Positions 19,800 to 30,722 of a stretch of 64,000 nt of DNA are shown here, piece after piece (positions within the stretch are counted from its first letter, which is position 1; each line of letters opens with the position of its first letter). The position numbers and the translations under genes were made by a program. The notes under the pieces are model-generated. The model was not told the DNA's origin. It saw only the letters and a program-made list of their open reading frames with translations, and made no database searches. The stretch is taken from the NCBI GenBank assembly GCA_014529385.2, contig CM043956.1, positions 63,009,120 to 63,073,119 of the forward strand. The letters are read 5' to 3'. This stretch comes from Adiantum capillus-veneris (taxonomy: Eukaryota > Streptophyta > Polypodiopsida > Polypodiales > Pteridaceae).

Positions 19800-20347
19800 A
19801 ATTGATGACGTGGGACGACCATCTGCGGACAATACGGACAGGTGGCACAACGCACGGACAAGTTGACGTGGCACGACTGTACGGATTCCCGAAAATCATA
19901 GTGACAGGCTGTCGTGGCACAACGTACGGATTTCTGCTTCTTGCGCTGACATGTTGACGTGGCTTGGCATACCGATTTTTGAAATTTTTGTTGGTTGCTT
20001 TTGGCAGATTCTAGTGCCAGTTGCTTTTAGGACTTACTGTTTTTGAGTTTACTGCTTTTGGGGGCTCTGCTTTTGGCAACCCTTTGTAAGAATAAAAGAA
20101 GCCCAAGGGCCTCACTTTTCAGAGCATTTGGACACAAAGTTTGAGAGCTGAGGACCCGCAGGAGTTGTACTTTGCTAAAAAATTAATACAAAAAGAAATA
20201 TCAAAATGGGCGCCTGTCTTTAGGGCCAATCTCTCTTGGCACGGGACTACACTGGGCCACGTCGACTTAATAAATTGTGAAGTGTTTTAAGTGAATCTCT
20301 CTTGTGTCGCGACAAAATGTAGACTTGGGGTGCCCAAGTTGGTTACA
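19800..20347 (+). repeat. Gypsy LTR J (5' LTR)
   Basis: Begins within GAATTGATGACGTGGGA (its first bases are disrupted) and ends GTTGGTTACA directly before a priming site. It closely matches the LTR at 18964-19509, including the AAAATGGGCGCCTGTCTTTAGGGCC version of the shared block (about 20203). Confidence 0.78.
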
Positions 20348-20348
20348 G

Positions 20349-20363
20349 TGGTATCAGAGAACG
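20349..20363 (+). other. Primer-binding site of J (initiator tRNA-Met)
   Basis: TGGTATCAGAGAACG, one base after the LTR end. Confidence 0.82.
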
Positions 20364-20412
20364 ATCGATTTCTCTTCTACTGGGAAATCCGATCCTTCTT
20401 CTCGCGACACTT

Positions 20413-21420
20413 ATGGATTCCAAAAAGAATTAGATGACTTCATCTGCCACCTCTGAAGCGGGAGGCAATATAAGAAACTCGAGTGGATTAGCGGAGAATG
20501 AGTAAGGGCCACCCCGGCCCTCGCAGTACCAACTCATGGAGATGCAACGTCAACAGGAGTGCGCAAAATAGATGCTTCACTTTGCCAAGGATCCTTAGTA
20601 TGCAAAAGTTTTTGACCTGCACCCGATGGATGAAATGCACACTCATTGACAGAAATCCTTGAAGATAAGAACAAAAAGACAAAGGAATTAAAGAGGGTGG
20701 AGAGTCAGTGAAATCTGAATCCTTTTTTGGATTCCGGGATGCTGCGAAGGTTTTGGCTTTCATTTAGTAGTTTGATATAGCCTTCTCAGGAGGGCACTAC
20801 TCAGAGCACTTCAAGATCAGGAGGGCAACATTGTTTTTGAAGGGAAACGCTCGAACATGGTGGTCCACTCATCTTCTAAGGAGAGAAGCCCCCACCAAGT
20901 GGTTGTAGTTCAAACGGCTCATTATTTCTTCTTGGTTGACCTAGGAGTATGATTGAGATGTGAGAACCGCTTGGAACCATCTTCGGATGACCAAGGGTGA
21001 CACTTTGGATGCATATTGGGAAAGGTTTTGGGATTCTTTTCTACTGACCTCTTCGTTTAAGGTCACTTTTAAAGAACAGATTGAGCGGTTTTGCTACGGA
21101 CTCCCTAAAGAGAACTGAGACTATTGCCTTGAGCAAAAGTCTGAGTCTATACAACAAGTGATGGGACATGCTAAGCGGGGATTATCTATACATTTGGGTA
21201 ACTTGACCTACCCCACTCATGAAGTTTTGACAAAAGGACTGGATAGAACTCGACGAACGACAATAGAAAGAAGAAGAACTCCCAGAAAAAGAAGGATGGA
21301 CGACCCCAATTGACTGCAAAACAGAGAGCTGACTATCTCAAGGAGGGGAAGTGTTTTGGTTGCGGGGAACAAGGACACATTTCCGCAAAGTGCCCCAAAA
21401 AGGCACAACGAGGACAAACT
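20413..21420 (+). pseudogene. gypsy gag with zinc knuckle (element J)
   Basis: ATG at 20413 (MDSKKN, then a stop) aligns with the gag start of E. Later frames show GNARTWWSTHLLRREAP, ISSWLT, RTAWNHLRMTKGDTLDAYWERFWDS and HAKRGLSIHLGNLTYPT, the chromovirus gag domain seen in F, G and I. It ends with the CCHC knuckle GKCFGCGEQGHISAKCP (21343-21393). Many stops and shifts make it a pseudogene. The sequence changes to a different gag lineage at about 21430. Confidence 0.8.
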
Positions 21421-21429
21421 GAAGAAAGG

Positions 21430-22641
21430 CTCGAGAGTTAGTCAAATTTTTCCATGTTTCTGGGTTGAAAGATCAAAAGAAAGCATTGCAGTTCCTATAG
21501 CAATTTGACAACATCTATGCTTTGGGGAACTATACAGAAGAATCCAAGATTTCTCGAGCAGTGGGATTTTTTAAAGATAATACGATGCAATGGTGGAGTT
21601 CAATCGCGACACAACCGCATGCTCCAAGGACCTGGCAAGCTTTCAAGACAGTATTTGCACGCAGCTATATGACTTCTCTCTTTGAAGTCCGAATCTTAGC
21701 AGAATGGGGCAACTTGAAAATGCTTGCCATAGAGACCATGGACGACTATAACCAAAGGTTTCTTGACGTATTCAATTCATTACCTTGGAGGCCCATTGCA
21801 AGCGATACATCATTGGACTACCATCACTACTGCAGGAATATGGTCTTTCCAAGCAAGTCTCAACCATGCAAGAGCTTATGGACCATGCCGCAGTCGGCTA
21901 CAAACTGATGAAGTTCCAAGCTGGAGTTTACCACAGAAGAACCTTTGGCCACTAACGAGAACTTTCGGCAACAACGAACAAATTCTCGAGAGTCTCGTGA
22001 AAGTCAACTGCAAAGGCCTCGTTTGACGCCTCAACAACGAGATCTTATCACAAGAAGGCCGATGCTTTGGATACTTTCAAACAGGGCATAGCCATTTTGG
22101 TTGCTCCCATTGCATTGATAAACCAACAGAGCCGAGGCCCGCACTGATGGTCGACAGAGCCTCAGTGCCACCTTCGGTTAAGAGAGCTAGATCGGCTATT
22201 GGACTAGTCCCTGATATCTATGGCATACGCCTTGAAAGTACAAATGAATCGTGTTGAGCATATGGCAAAGTCAATGGCTTGAAAGCCCTTATTTTCTTTG
22301 ACTTTGGAGTTGCAGTGAACTTCATCCATGCAAAATTCTTGAAGCATATGCACTTTGATTATGATGTAGAGGGTGGAGAAATTGAAGCCGAGCTAGCCAC
22401 GAGGCAAACTCAGAAAGTGGTACCACCTCTCATTGGTGCTCTTCCAGTGACCATCCAAGGATATCACGGAAAAGCCGATTTTCACATTATGAAGTTGGAC
22501 AACTGTGACGTTCTCTTGGGCATGCCTTTGCATGACATGAATGACACGACACTCCATATTCGGAACCGTACAATTACCGTGATACAGAAGGACAAGCTAG
22601 TTGTCCTCAAAGTTCGATTGTCCGAACAAAAACTTGAATGA
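21430..22641 (+). pseudogene. Second gypsy lineage (H): gag and protease remnant
   Basis: A different Ty3/gypsy gag: KKALQFL-stop-QFDNIYAL then SKISRAVGFFKDNTMQWWSS and FARSYMTSLFEVRILAEWGNL, matching the retrotransposon gag family. A CCHC-like knuckle RCFGYFQTGHSHFGC (about 22059-22103) has its second Cys replaced by Tyr. The protease frame 22279-22641 keeps DNCDVLLGMPLHD, but the active-site triad reads DFG where DSG is expected. RT, RNase H and integrase are absent. The frame stops at 22641. Confidence 0.72.
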
Positions 22642-23478
22642 ATTTTCTAGTTGTTTTGTACTTAGATCCTTTTGAACTTTGTTTGAGGAAGTATTGTTTG
22701 AAATTTGTTTGAAATGGATGGTATCTATTTTAACGTGTCTTGGTGGCTGTTTGACTTTGGCTTAATATTGGTTTCATTGATTGATGATTTTATTCCAAGG
22801 TGGAGCAGTGAGAAATGCTGTTTTGGTATTGTCTGAACCTCATAACGACGCATACGAGATGTCTAGAGAGCGTTTTGTTGTATATTGGCAGATCTACAAA
22901 TAACGCAAACGGGATGTCTGGGAAGTGTTTGGTGGTATACTTGAACCCCCAAACGACGTAGGTTGCGGTCTGGGCGTTTGGTTGTAAAAGGCCTCTATAT
23001 GTGTCGGCCCAAACCTTTTTTAGGTTAAGCGGGAGGAGTTATGAGGGAGTCATTGAACAACTCATGGTTGGGACCTGGATAGTTATTTGCGGGGGGGGGG
23101 GGGGGGGGGGGGGGGGGTGTTCATCAGCGACTTTATGTTTCTATGTCTTGTAACGTGCATATGTGAGCATTTTAGTTCCATTGTGCTGTGCCAACCACTG
23201 AATATTTCTTATTGGATGAGATACTTCGAGGAAACCAACGACCCAATATATCAAGAGTTCCGATTTGGAATGAGACTCCTTATCGAATGAGATACTCTTG
23301 GGAAACCAACGACCCAAAATATCAAGAGCTCCAATCTGGAATGAGACTCCTTATTGGATGAGATTCTTCTGGGAAGCCAACGACCCAGGAAATCAAGAGC
23401 TCCGATTTGGAATGAGAAAATTGATTGTCCCTCAGGATGACCCTTGAAAATTTTTGAGCTTTGTTTTAAGAAGGGGGA
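22642..23478 (+). other. 3' non-coding tail of element H with repeats, G-run and PPT
   Basis: No coding sequence. It holds a degenerate triplication of about 52 bp (22846-22995), a G homopolymer (23091-23117), a 71-bp triplication (23211-23423) and, after GAAAATTGATTGTCCCTCAGG (shared with the tail of E0 near 5228), the purine run AAGAAGGGGGA just before the LTR at 23479. Confidence 0.7.
23211..23423 (+). repeat. 71-bp tandem repeat, three copies
   Basis: Copies start at 23211, 23282 and 23353 with ATTGGATGAGA or ATCGAATGAGA and contain AACCAACGACCCA and ATCAAGAGCTCC. They differ at several positions. The third is joined to GAAAATTGATTGTC. Confidence 0.9.
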
Positions 23479-23716
23479 TGTCACAAACTGTTGAGGTGTC
23501 AAGTCACTGGAGAATGGAGCCAACCTCCAAGATCTCAACCGAGGGGGCCTAAACCCTAATTGAAGAAGTAGAAGCAGCAGTAGAAGTTTTACCCACTTGC
23601 AAAGTCTCGCCGAATGTCCTATTTTTAAAGAAGAGTTCCCACCAAGTTATGGGACCCCATCCGATGGGGCTCAGGGGACTTGAAGGCATTAAAATAAAGC
23701 AGAACCGCGCGCGCAC
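23479..23716 (+). repeat. Left part of LTR H (split by element F)
   Basis: Starts TGTCACAAACTGTTGAGG after a polypurine tract and follows the 5336/7084 LTR family (GCCAACCTCCAAGATCTCAACCGAGG, CCCCATCCGATGGGG). It stops in an alternating CGCGCG stretch where F is inserted. The continuation is at 36850-37328. Confidence 0.88.
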
Positions 23717-24333
23717 TGTCACAAAGTGATGATGTGGCGGACAGCAGAAACCCTAATTTCTGGCTGAAACCCTAAAATTCCTGCAAACCCTAAAATCTGC
23801 CAAAAACCCTAATTTGCAGCAAATCCTAATTTCAGGCTGAAACCCTAATTTTGCCGAGGGTGCCACGTGGCAACAACAATACGGATTTCCTAGATTTGCG
23901 GCGGAAATTACGCTGGCAACTTTTTTCTACTTTTTCTACGCAAATAGCAAGAGAGAAAGAGAGAAAAAGTCTTTTTGCTTTTATTTGAAATAGACTCTCT
24001 AAGAGAGGGAGAAAGCTGATGCTTTTGATTTTGAAGCTTTTGGGGCTTTGCTTTTGGGCATCCCTTATAACCTTTAAATAAGTGGGGAGGGCTTCACTTC
24101 TCAGAGCATCTGGATGCAGAGTCTGAGAGTGAAACCCTAGCCACTCTCTTGTACTTTGATCTGATTAATATAAAAGAAATACCGAAAGGGGCGCCAGTCT
24201 TTGGGGCCAATATCTCTAGGCACGGAACTCCGTCGGGCCAGTGCAAATCTATTGTGATCTGAGAATTGTTTTGAAGTGGTTATTTGGTGCTATCGCGGTC
24301 GATTCTTGACTTGGAGTGTCCAAGTCTGTTACA
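23717..24333 (+). repeat. 5' LTR of F (617 bp) with telo-box array
   Basis: TGTCACAAAGTGATGATG...AGTCTGTTACA. The U3 region holds six AAACCCTAA-type telo-boxes at 18-19-bp spacing (23748-23848; one is mutated). A TATA-like TTTAAATA lies at 24073-24080 and the block GAAAGGGGCGCCAGTC...TTTGGGGCC at 24185-24210. The LTR ends one base before the priming site. Confidence 0.93.
24073..24080 (+). promoter_or_regulatory. Probable TATA box of the F LTR
   Basis: TTTAAATA in GC-richer surroundings, about 30-40 bases before a CT-rich stretch that could be the transcription start. The same element is in the 3' LTR near 36584 and, as TTTAAATA, in LTRs near 5701 and 7500. The start site itself is not visible from sequence. 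Confidence 0.55.
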
Positions 24334-24334
24334 G

Positions 24335-24350
24335 TGGTATCAGAGCACGG
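24335..24350 (+). other. Primer-binding site of F (initiator tRNA-Met)
   Basis: TGGTATCAGAGCACGG, one base after the LTR. Confidence 0.9.
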
Positions 24351-24403
24351 TCGATTTCTCTTCTACGGGAAATCCGATCCCCAATTTTTTCCCCGCGGCA
24401 CCT

Positions 24404-25950
24404 ATGGCTTCACGCAAGGATCAGTCGACTCCCTCTGCATCTGGAGATGCGGGCAGGGATCACAACGAAGATTCTGATAGAGTATGGCCCACCTCGGCCT
24501 ACTCAAGCGGAGCGGCGAGAGATGGAGCGTCGCCAGTTGATCGGCGATGCAACGAAGATGATGCTCAATTTTGCGAAGGACCCCCAAAATTTGCAAAATA
24601 TACGAGCGAGACTTCTTTTCAGGAAGTGCATGAGCAGTGGCAGAAAACCACTACACCCACTCTCAAGAAACCTCTGCTCACAAGAAATATTCAGAGAAGG
24701 AATTACAAAAGGTGGTTGATGCACGGATTGCTCAGCTTTTTGACGTGTAAAAGAAAGCCAAAAAGCACGGCAAAAAGCAGAAGAAAAGCACCGACTTCCC
24801 TGGATATTTGGGTTGTTAGTCGACTTTTGACAAGGCAAAGAAACAGAAGAAGCGTGTTCGATTTGAAGGAGTACCCAGTTCTTCTTCTTCTTCTTCTTCT
24901 TCTTCTGACAGTTCTTCTAGCTCTTCAGATTCGAGCCAAGAAGACAGAAAAGGTAAAAAGCGAAGCAAGAAGCAACGCTTCGGAAAGGGCAAGAGAAAGA
25001 CAAAGAAGGCTAAATCTCGCCTAGAGATTGACAATTCTATTGAGGACTCGTCTACAGACAGCTCAGATTCCGATGACGGAAACTTTTATGCGAACAAGAA
25101 GAATTTTTACAAGCCAATCGGTATGACTTTCTCGAAGATAAAAGCAAGAAAGTCCGAGAGTTTAAGGAAGGTGGCCACTCGATCAAGTTTGATACTTTTT
25201 CAGGATACTCAGATGCTTCGAAGGCTTTGTCTTTTATACAACAGTTTGACATCGCTTTCGCGGGAGGACGCTATTCAAAGCACTCCAAGATTCGGAGAGC
25301 TGCCTCTTACTTTAAGGGGAATGCTCGTAGTTGGTGGTCCACGCTTCTTTTAAACAAGAAATTGGTTGATATTTAATTTCTTCTTGGTTGACGCAAGAAT
25401 ATGAACGAGATGTACGAGCTGCTTGGAACCATCTTCGAATAACCAAGAAAGATACAATCAATGCTTATTGTGAAAGATTTTGGAGCTCTTTTCTACCTGC
25501 CTCTTCATTCAAGAAGATCTCGTTCAGAGAACAGATTGAGTGGTTTACCTTGGGTCTACCTACAGAGATCCGAGATCACTGCTTGGAACAGAAGTTAGCT
25601 TCTATTCAGGAGTTGACGAGTCATGCGAAGCGGGGCTTTGCCATTCACTCTGGCAGTCTGACCTACCCCACAGATGAGGCCATGACACAACGAGCCGAAC
25701 AGACTTCTGGGAATGAAAGTAGGAAGAAAAAGAGCAACCCAGAGAAAAATGATGCACAACCCAAGCTTACTCCTAAGGAGAGAGCTCGCTTCATCAGAGA
25801 GGGGAAGTGCTTTGGATGCGGGGAACATGGACATATCTTCGCGAAGTGTCCTTAAAAGGCACAGAAAGAACAGAATGATAAAGACGACGACAGGCCTGAG
25901 AGTTCGAGAGCAGCCGAGGAACGTGGCAGAAAAGGCAGATAGAAAAGCAG
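24404..25950 (+). pseudogene. gag of F with CCHC zinc knuckle (frameshifted)
   Basis: ATG at 24404 (MASRKDQSTPSASGDAGRDHNED). A base is missing just after EDSDR (about 24480), so the frame moves to one encoding RREMERRQLIGDATKMMLNFAKDP. Further shifts follow. A Ser-rich run (24884-24935), a basic stretch, then the gag domain VREFKEG...DTFSGYSDASKA, with a clear ORF at 25388-25855 (MTQEYERDVRAAWNHLR to the knuckle GKCFGCGEHGHIFAKCP). A TAA at 25853 ends it. Gag forms the particle and the knuckle binds RNA. Confidence 0.85.
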
Positions 25951-26026
25951 AACTGGTACCACATGGCGTGGGACCTGCACCGAATCTAATGAATGAAAGT
26001 ACAAACTTTGCCGCATTTGGGGCAAA

Positions 26027-26447
26027 GTGAAGGATCAGGAGGCTCTTTTGAAGGAGCCAAGGCCAACTTCTTTTCACTTGGAATTGGCGGCTCGATTTGG
26101 AATTACGCCTGACAGATCGATGTCACAGGCGGAGGTAGTTAGACTGGCACCTGGATGGGATGTTGCCATTACACCGAGCATTGGCAAACTTCGTTTGACG
26201 TTCTACTCAGGATTCCTTGGTACCACAAGAACTATACCGTGGTTGACTACCGGGCTGAGAAAGCGACTTTGATAAATGAAGGGCTTAGAGATTGTACTTG
26301 ATGAACTTCAGTTTCTTACTCATTCTTTTGGAAGAGAACTGAACGATGGATAAAGATTGAATATGTTTTGACCTGATCAAAAGAACGCCAGGATTTTTCT
26401 CCACACTCATGTCGATTGTTTCTCAGAAGGCCTGCCAGGTGAGTTAC
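26027..26447 (+). pseudogene. Protease-like domain of F, left of insertion G
   Basis: The frame 26027-26272 reads KDQEALLKEPRPTSFHLELAARFGITPD and VRLAPGWDVAITPSIGKLRL, the position of the aspartic protease. The expected D-S/T-G triad is absent; EPR stands in its place, as in G and I. The frame then breaks. Relatives show DELQFLTHSFGRELNDG next, present here at about 26300-26350. Element G starts at 26448 after its target GTTAC. Confidence 0.65.
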
Positions 26448-26989
26448 TGTAACAGACTTGGACACTCCAAGTCAAGAATCAACCGCGACAACACCAAATA
26501 ACCACTTCAAAACAAATCACAGATCACAATAGATGTACACTGGCCCGGCGGAGTTCCGTGCCTAGAGATATTGGCCCCAAAGACTGGCTCCCCTTTCGGT
26601 ATTTCTTTTTATATTAATCAAATCAAAGTACAAGAGAGCAGTTAGGGTTTCACTCTCAGACTTTGCGTCCAGATGCTCTGAGAAGTGAGGCCCTCACCAC
26701 TAATTTAAAGGTTACAAGGGATGCCCAAAAGCAGAGCCCCAAAAGCTTTTAAAATAAAAAGCATCAGTTCTCTCTCTCTTAGAGAGTCTTTTTCTCTTTT
26801 TTTGTAAAAAAAAATAAAATTCGCGTCGCTCATCATTTTTCCATTTTTTTATAAAATAAAATAAAATTTTGAAGCCTCTGTGATTTTCGAAAATTAGGGT
26901 TTCTGGCAAAAATTAGGGTTTGCAGGAATTTTAGTGTTTCTAGCAGAAATTAGGGTTTTTGTTGTCCGCCACGTCATCACTTTGTGACA
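26448..26989 (-). repeat. 3' LTR of G (542 bp)
   Basis: Plus-strand ends TGTAACAGACTTGG and ATCACTTTGTGACA. It contains the inverted telo-box array TTAGGGTTT (26894-26958) and a CCACGTCATCAC box (26969-26980). It differs from the other LTR of G at a modest number of positions. Confidence 0.92.
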
Positions 26990-27574
26990 TACCCCCCTCT
27001 TGAAAGCATTGTAATCGACCGTGATTACGCGTGCAAAACCGACAAAAGCCATAAACCGTCTTAGCAGACACTGACTGTTAGTACCTACGTACTAGGAACA
27101 CACATCTAGCACATGTACAAAATTGACAGTCACATCACACGACATCACATGACATCACATGACATTCAACATTCATTCGGATCTTAGACCATGATTTATC
27201 GGCAATGTAGCTAGCAATCACATCTAGGTCCAATCGGGACCTCAACGATGTCCGATTGTCTAACCCCTATTGCAACCATGTCTATTCGAGATCAATCAGA
27301 CCAAAATGCTGCAGTCATTTCGGCTATCAGTTCCTGCACTTACAAGAAGTCAAGAACAAATCAGTATCATAATCAGGAATTCCATTTCATAAAGTCATCC
27401 AGCAGAATACTGTCAGCTCTCAGTATCCCTGAAGCTCAAAGAGACATCAGTGACTTTAGTATCAAAATCAAGGCATTTGTTGACAAAGGAGCGGAGTGAC
27501 TCCCCTCTTGTGCATCCCAGTGCACCAGATCTCCGGCCAAGCTGAATTCTGGGTTCCGTTTGGATTAGACTATG
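26990..27574 (-). other. Polypurine tract, hairpin and 3' non-coding tail of G
   Basis: On the minus strand, the purine run CAAGAGGGGGGTA ends at the LTR (26990-27002). The hairpin GTAATC-ACGGTC-GATTAC occupies 27011-27028. The rest is non-coding, similar to the tail of F, with short repeats of GACATCACATGACATCACA (about 27142-27170). Confidence 0.78.
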
Positions 27575-28105
27575 CTAAACCAAAACATCGAGGTAAAGTT
27601 TCACAATCCGAGGAGTATCTGCTAGGTCCTCCTCCTCTATCCACTTCGCATCAAATGTAGGAAAGTTCTTGAATTTAACCAAGAACCGCCTTCGGACTTT
27701 CGTATTGTTATGTACCAAAATCTGTTCAGGAACAAGGATCTCCTCGTTTTCTTCCACTTCAGGTTGCTCATCAGGCTCCCCATCATCAGGCACATCACCC
27801 TTAACAGGTTTCAAGAGACTCACATGCAATGCATTGTGAATCCTCCAAGTATCTGGCAGTTTCAATCGGAAGGAGACATCATTTATCTTGTCAGTGATTT
27901 GGAAAGGTCCGTAGTATCGCATACTAAGCTTTGGAAAAAGCCTCTCCTTTTCCTTTTTCTTTCGTAGGCGTGCCTTCTCAAAACGTAAGAGCACCCAATC
28001 ATCCTCCTTTAGTTTCAAGTCGCGACGATGGCGATCTGCTGCCTTTTTCTGTCGTTCTTGAGACTCTTGCAAAGTCTCGCGAACCTTGCCAAAAGCCGTA
28101 TCCAA
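27575..28105 (-). pseudogene. Integrase C-terminus and chromodomain of G
   Basis: An open frame of 176 codons: AFGKVRETLQESQ, then DLKLKEDDWVLLRFEKAR, the GPY/F region MRYYGPFQITDKIND, linker VPEQILVH and chromodomain RRRFLVKFKNFPTFDAKWIEE, ending at the stop at 27575-27577. Unlike E, F and I, there is no stop before the chromodomain. The frame is offset from the upstream integrase part. Confidence 0.85.
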
Positions 28106-28135
28106 ATCTCACGAATATTCATCCGCTTCAAATAT

Positions 28136-29352
28136 CTAATCTTTCGTGCGCAGGAAGGATGGAACCTTCGCAGCACTTTCAACAATCTCACATGGCGTCT
28201 TCCCCGTCGAAGAGTGTATCGTGTTACTGTAGGCAAATTCCACCAAAGATAGGTTCTTTTGCCATTTAGTCTTCTGATCCGAGATACAAGACTTCAATAA
28301 ATCTAAAATCACTGAATTGGCAATCTCAAATTGCCCGTCAGTTTGCAAGTGGAACGATGACGAGAACTGCAACTGCGTGCCAATGTTCTCCCAAATTGCC
28401 TTCCAAAACAAACTCATAAATCTAGGGTCTCTGTCGGAGACAATCGTCTCAGACGTGCCATGTAATCATCGTGATCATTCTGTTTTCTTGGGAGATCAAA
28501 AATGAAATCCATTTCAATACTTTTCCAGGGGCGGGTGGGTATGGGTAAAGGCTGTAACAATCCCTGTGTCTTATGCCTGTCAAACATGACCTTCTGGCAT
28601 ACCAAGCAACTGCGCACAAACTCTTCCACATCCTTTTTGAGTCTCGGCCCAAAGAAGTATCTCTCTATCCCCTTCATGGTGGTAGCAATGCCGCGGTGAC
28701 CCGTAAAAGGTGGACAGTGGCATTCAGTCATAACCTTATCCCTCAACGGCTGTGTAACGCACAACATAGTCTGTTTCATTAAGTAGCCTTCCCGAAGGGA
28801 GTATCCAGCTACTGTCTCCCCATCCCGTATCCGTGTGAAAATATCTGCAAAATCTATATCTGTGGCATACCGATCGACCATATCCTCGAAGCTCCTATGA
28901 TGTATCGCGGAAATAGCCAGAACCAACGGTTTTCGAGACAAAGCATCTGCCACCACATTCTTCTGTCCCTGCACATGGACAATCTCGAAGTGGAACTGTG
29001 ACAAGATGTTCACCCACCGCATCTGCTTTTCCGAAAGCTGCTTCTGTGACAAGAAATAGCGCAAACTCTGATGGTCTGTAAAGACAGTAAAATCCGCTCC
29101 GAGTAGGTAATGCCGCCACTGAGTAAGAGCATGGATAACTGCCAAAAACTCTTTCTCATAGATATGTGTTGTCATCTCCGGCCTAGAGAACAAACGGCTC
29201 TCGTAAGCTATGACATGGCCCTCTTGCATCAAGACCGCACCCAGACTACGACCACAAGCATCACCATATACTTCAAATGACTTCTGCAAGTCCGGCAAAG
29301 TCAAAATAGGTCCCGTAGTCAATTTCTCTTTCAATGTCCGAAAGGCAGTCAC
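28136..29352 (-). pseudogene. RNase H and integrase core of G (internal deletion)
   Basis: The frame 29352-28414 gives RNase H (FEVYGDACGRSLGAVL, YEKEFLAVIHAL, TDHQSLRYFL, VADALSRKPLV), the integrase HHCC finger (ECHCPPFTGHRGI...SCLVCQK) and the first catalytic Asp (MDFIFDLPRKQ). After NDHDD, about 46 codons found in F are deleted, rejoining at the HGMPETIVSDRD region out of frame. The rest of the core (MSLFWKAIWENIGTQLQFSSSFH) is in 28417-28136, with some changes to HPQTDGQSE (HLQTDGQFE). Confidence 0.87.
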
Positions 29353-30264
29353 CTATGTGGGTCCCCACGAAAAAGGTACTCCTTTCTGTGTCAAGGTATG
29401 CAAAGGGGAAGCAACCTCTGCAAACTTTCGTATGAACCGCTTGTAGTACGAACACAGTCCCAAGAAGCTTCTAACTTCATGGACATTCCTCAAATCGGGC
29501 CAATCACGGATAGTCTCTATCTTGGCCGGGTCCATTTGCACTCCTGTTGCTGACACAATGTGTCCCAAAAAGTGTATCTTTGGTAGGAAAAATTCACTTT
29601 TCTTTGCATTAATCACTAACGTGTGATCTCGTAATGCCTGAAAGACTTGAAGCAGATGATCTCTGTGTTCTGCCTCATTCTTGGAGAAAACAATGATGTC
29701 GTCAAAGAAAGTGCCAACAAATAGCCTGTACTCCCGAAAAATCCTGTCCATCATCCGGTTAAATGTCGAAGGAGCATTGGTTAAGCCAAAAGTCATCACC
29801 AAAAACTCAAATAACCGAAAAGTCGTCCGAAAAGTTGTCTTGTAGACATCTCCTGGCGCTATCCTGATCTGATGATATCCACTCTTCAAGTCAATCCTGC
29901 TAAAGCACGAGGATCCCTGTAACTTGTCGAGTATATCATCGATCCTAGGAATCGGAAATCTGTTCTTGATGGTGATTTCATTGAGAGTGCTATAATCGAT
30001 GCACATTCTCCAAGATCCATCTTTCTTCAAAACCAACAACACTGGAGAGCAATACGGTGAAGTACTAGGCTGGACAAGACCCTTTTCCAAGAGGTCTTTC
30101 ACTCGGTTCATAATCTTTTCATTCTGTACTCGGCTCACACGGTAAGGTGGCCGATTCGGTGGCGTGCTTCCAGGTATCAGATCAATGGTTTTATCTTCAG
30201 GTCCTCTGAAAAGCAATCGGCATGAGTGTGGAGAAAAATCTTGGCGTTCTTTTGTCCAGGTCAA
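29353..30264 (-). CDS. Gypsy reverse transcriptase ORF of G
   Basis: A 303-codon open frame. Domains: [80 protein letters not shown], and the catalytic [13 protein letters not shown] (two Asp). It copies the element RNA into DNA. A TAG at 29353-29355 in the same frame separates it from RNase H (29352 onward), so one nonsense change breaks an otherwise continuous RT-RNase H-integrase polyprotein. The true translation start is upstream in gag-pol; the listed start is only the frame limit. Confidence 0.85.
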   Translation of the reverse strand: MTWTKERQDFSPHSCRLLFRGPEDKTIDLIPGSTPPNRPPYRVSRVQNEKIMNRVKDLLEKGLVQPSTSPYCSPVLLVLKKDGSWRMCIDYSTLNEITIKNRFPIPRIDDILDKLQGSSCFSRIDLKSGYHQIRIAPGDVYKTTFRTTFRLFEFLVMTFGLTNAPSTFNRMMDRIFREYRLFVGTFFDDIIVFSKNEAEHRDHLLQVFQALRDHTLVINAKKSEFFLPKIHFLGHIVSATGVQMDPAKIETIRDWPDLRNVHEVRSFLGLCSYYKRFIRKFAEVASPLHTLTQKGVPFSWGPT

Positions 30265-30722
30265 AACATATTCAACCTTTATCCATCGTTCAAGTCTCTC
30301 CCAAAAGAATGAGTAAAGGAACTGAAGTTCATCAAGTACAATTCTCTGAGCCCTTCATTTATCAAAGTCGCTTTCTCGGCCCGGTAGTCAACCACGGCGT
30401 AGTTCTTGTGGTACCAAGGGATCCCGAGTAGAACGTCACTCGCGTGCCCTGAACACCCCTGTCACTGCAAACGAAGTTTGCCAATGCTCGGTGTAATGGC
30501 AACATCCCATCCGGGTGCCAGTCGAACTACCTCCGCCTGTGGCGACAGTCTGTCGGGCGTAGTTCCAAATCGAGCCGCCAATTCCAAGTGAAAAGAATTT
30601 GGCCTTGGCTCCCTCAAAAGGGCTTCTTGATCCTTCACTTTGCCTCAAAAGCAGCAAAGTTTGTACTTTCATTCATTAGATTCGGTGCAGGTTCCACGCC
30701 ACGTGGTACCAGTTCTGCTTTT
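30265..30722 (-). pseudogene. Protease-like region and PR-RT linker of G
   Basis: Between the end of gag and RT, the frames encode EPR-NSFHLELAARFGT, VRLAPGWDVAITPSIGKLR and HKNYAVVDYRAEKATLINEG, matching the protease region of F. The catalytic Asp triad is not found. Several shifts and stops occur. Confidence 0.62.

Noticed and set aside
22642-23120. CRISPR-like array in the triplications near 22.8-23.4 kb
   Set aside because: Units are contiguous tandem copies without unique spacers, in a retrotransposon tail of a plant genome.
24884-24935. Poly-Ser or poly-Glu protein near 24.9 kb
   Set aside because: It is the Ser-rich linker of gypsy gag (and its antisense), found in F, G and I alike.
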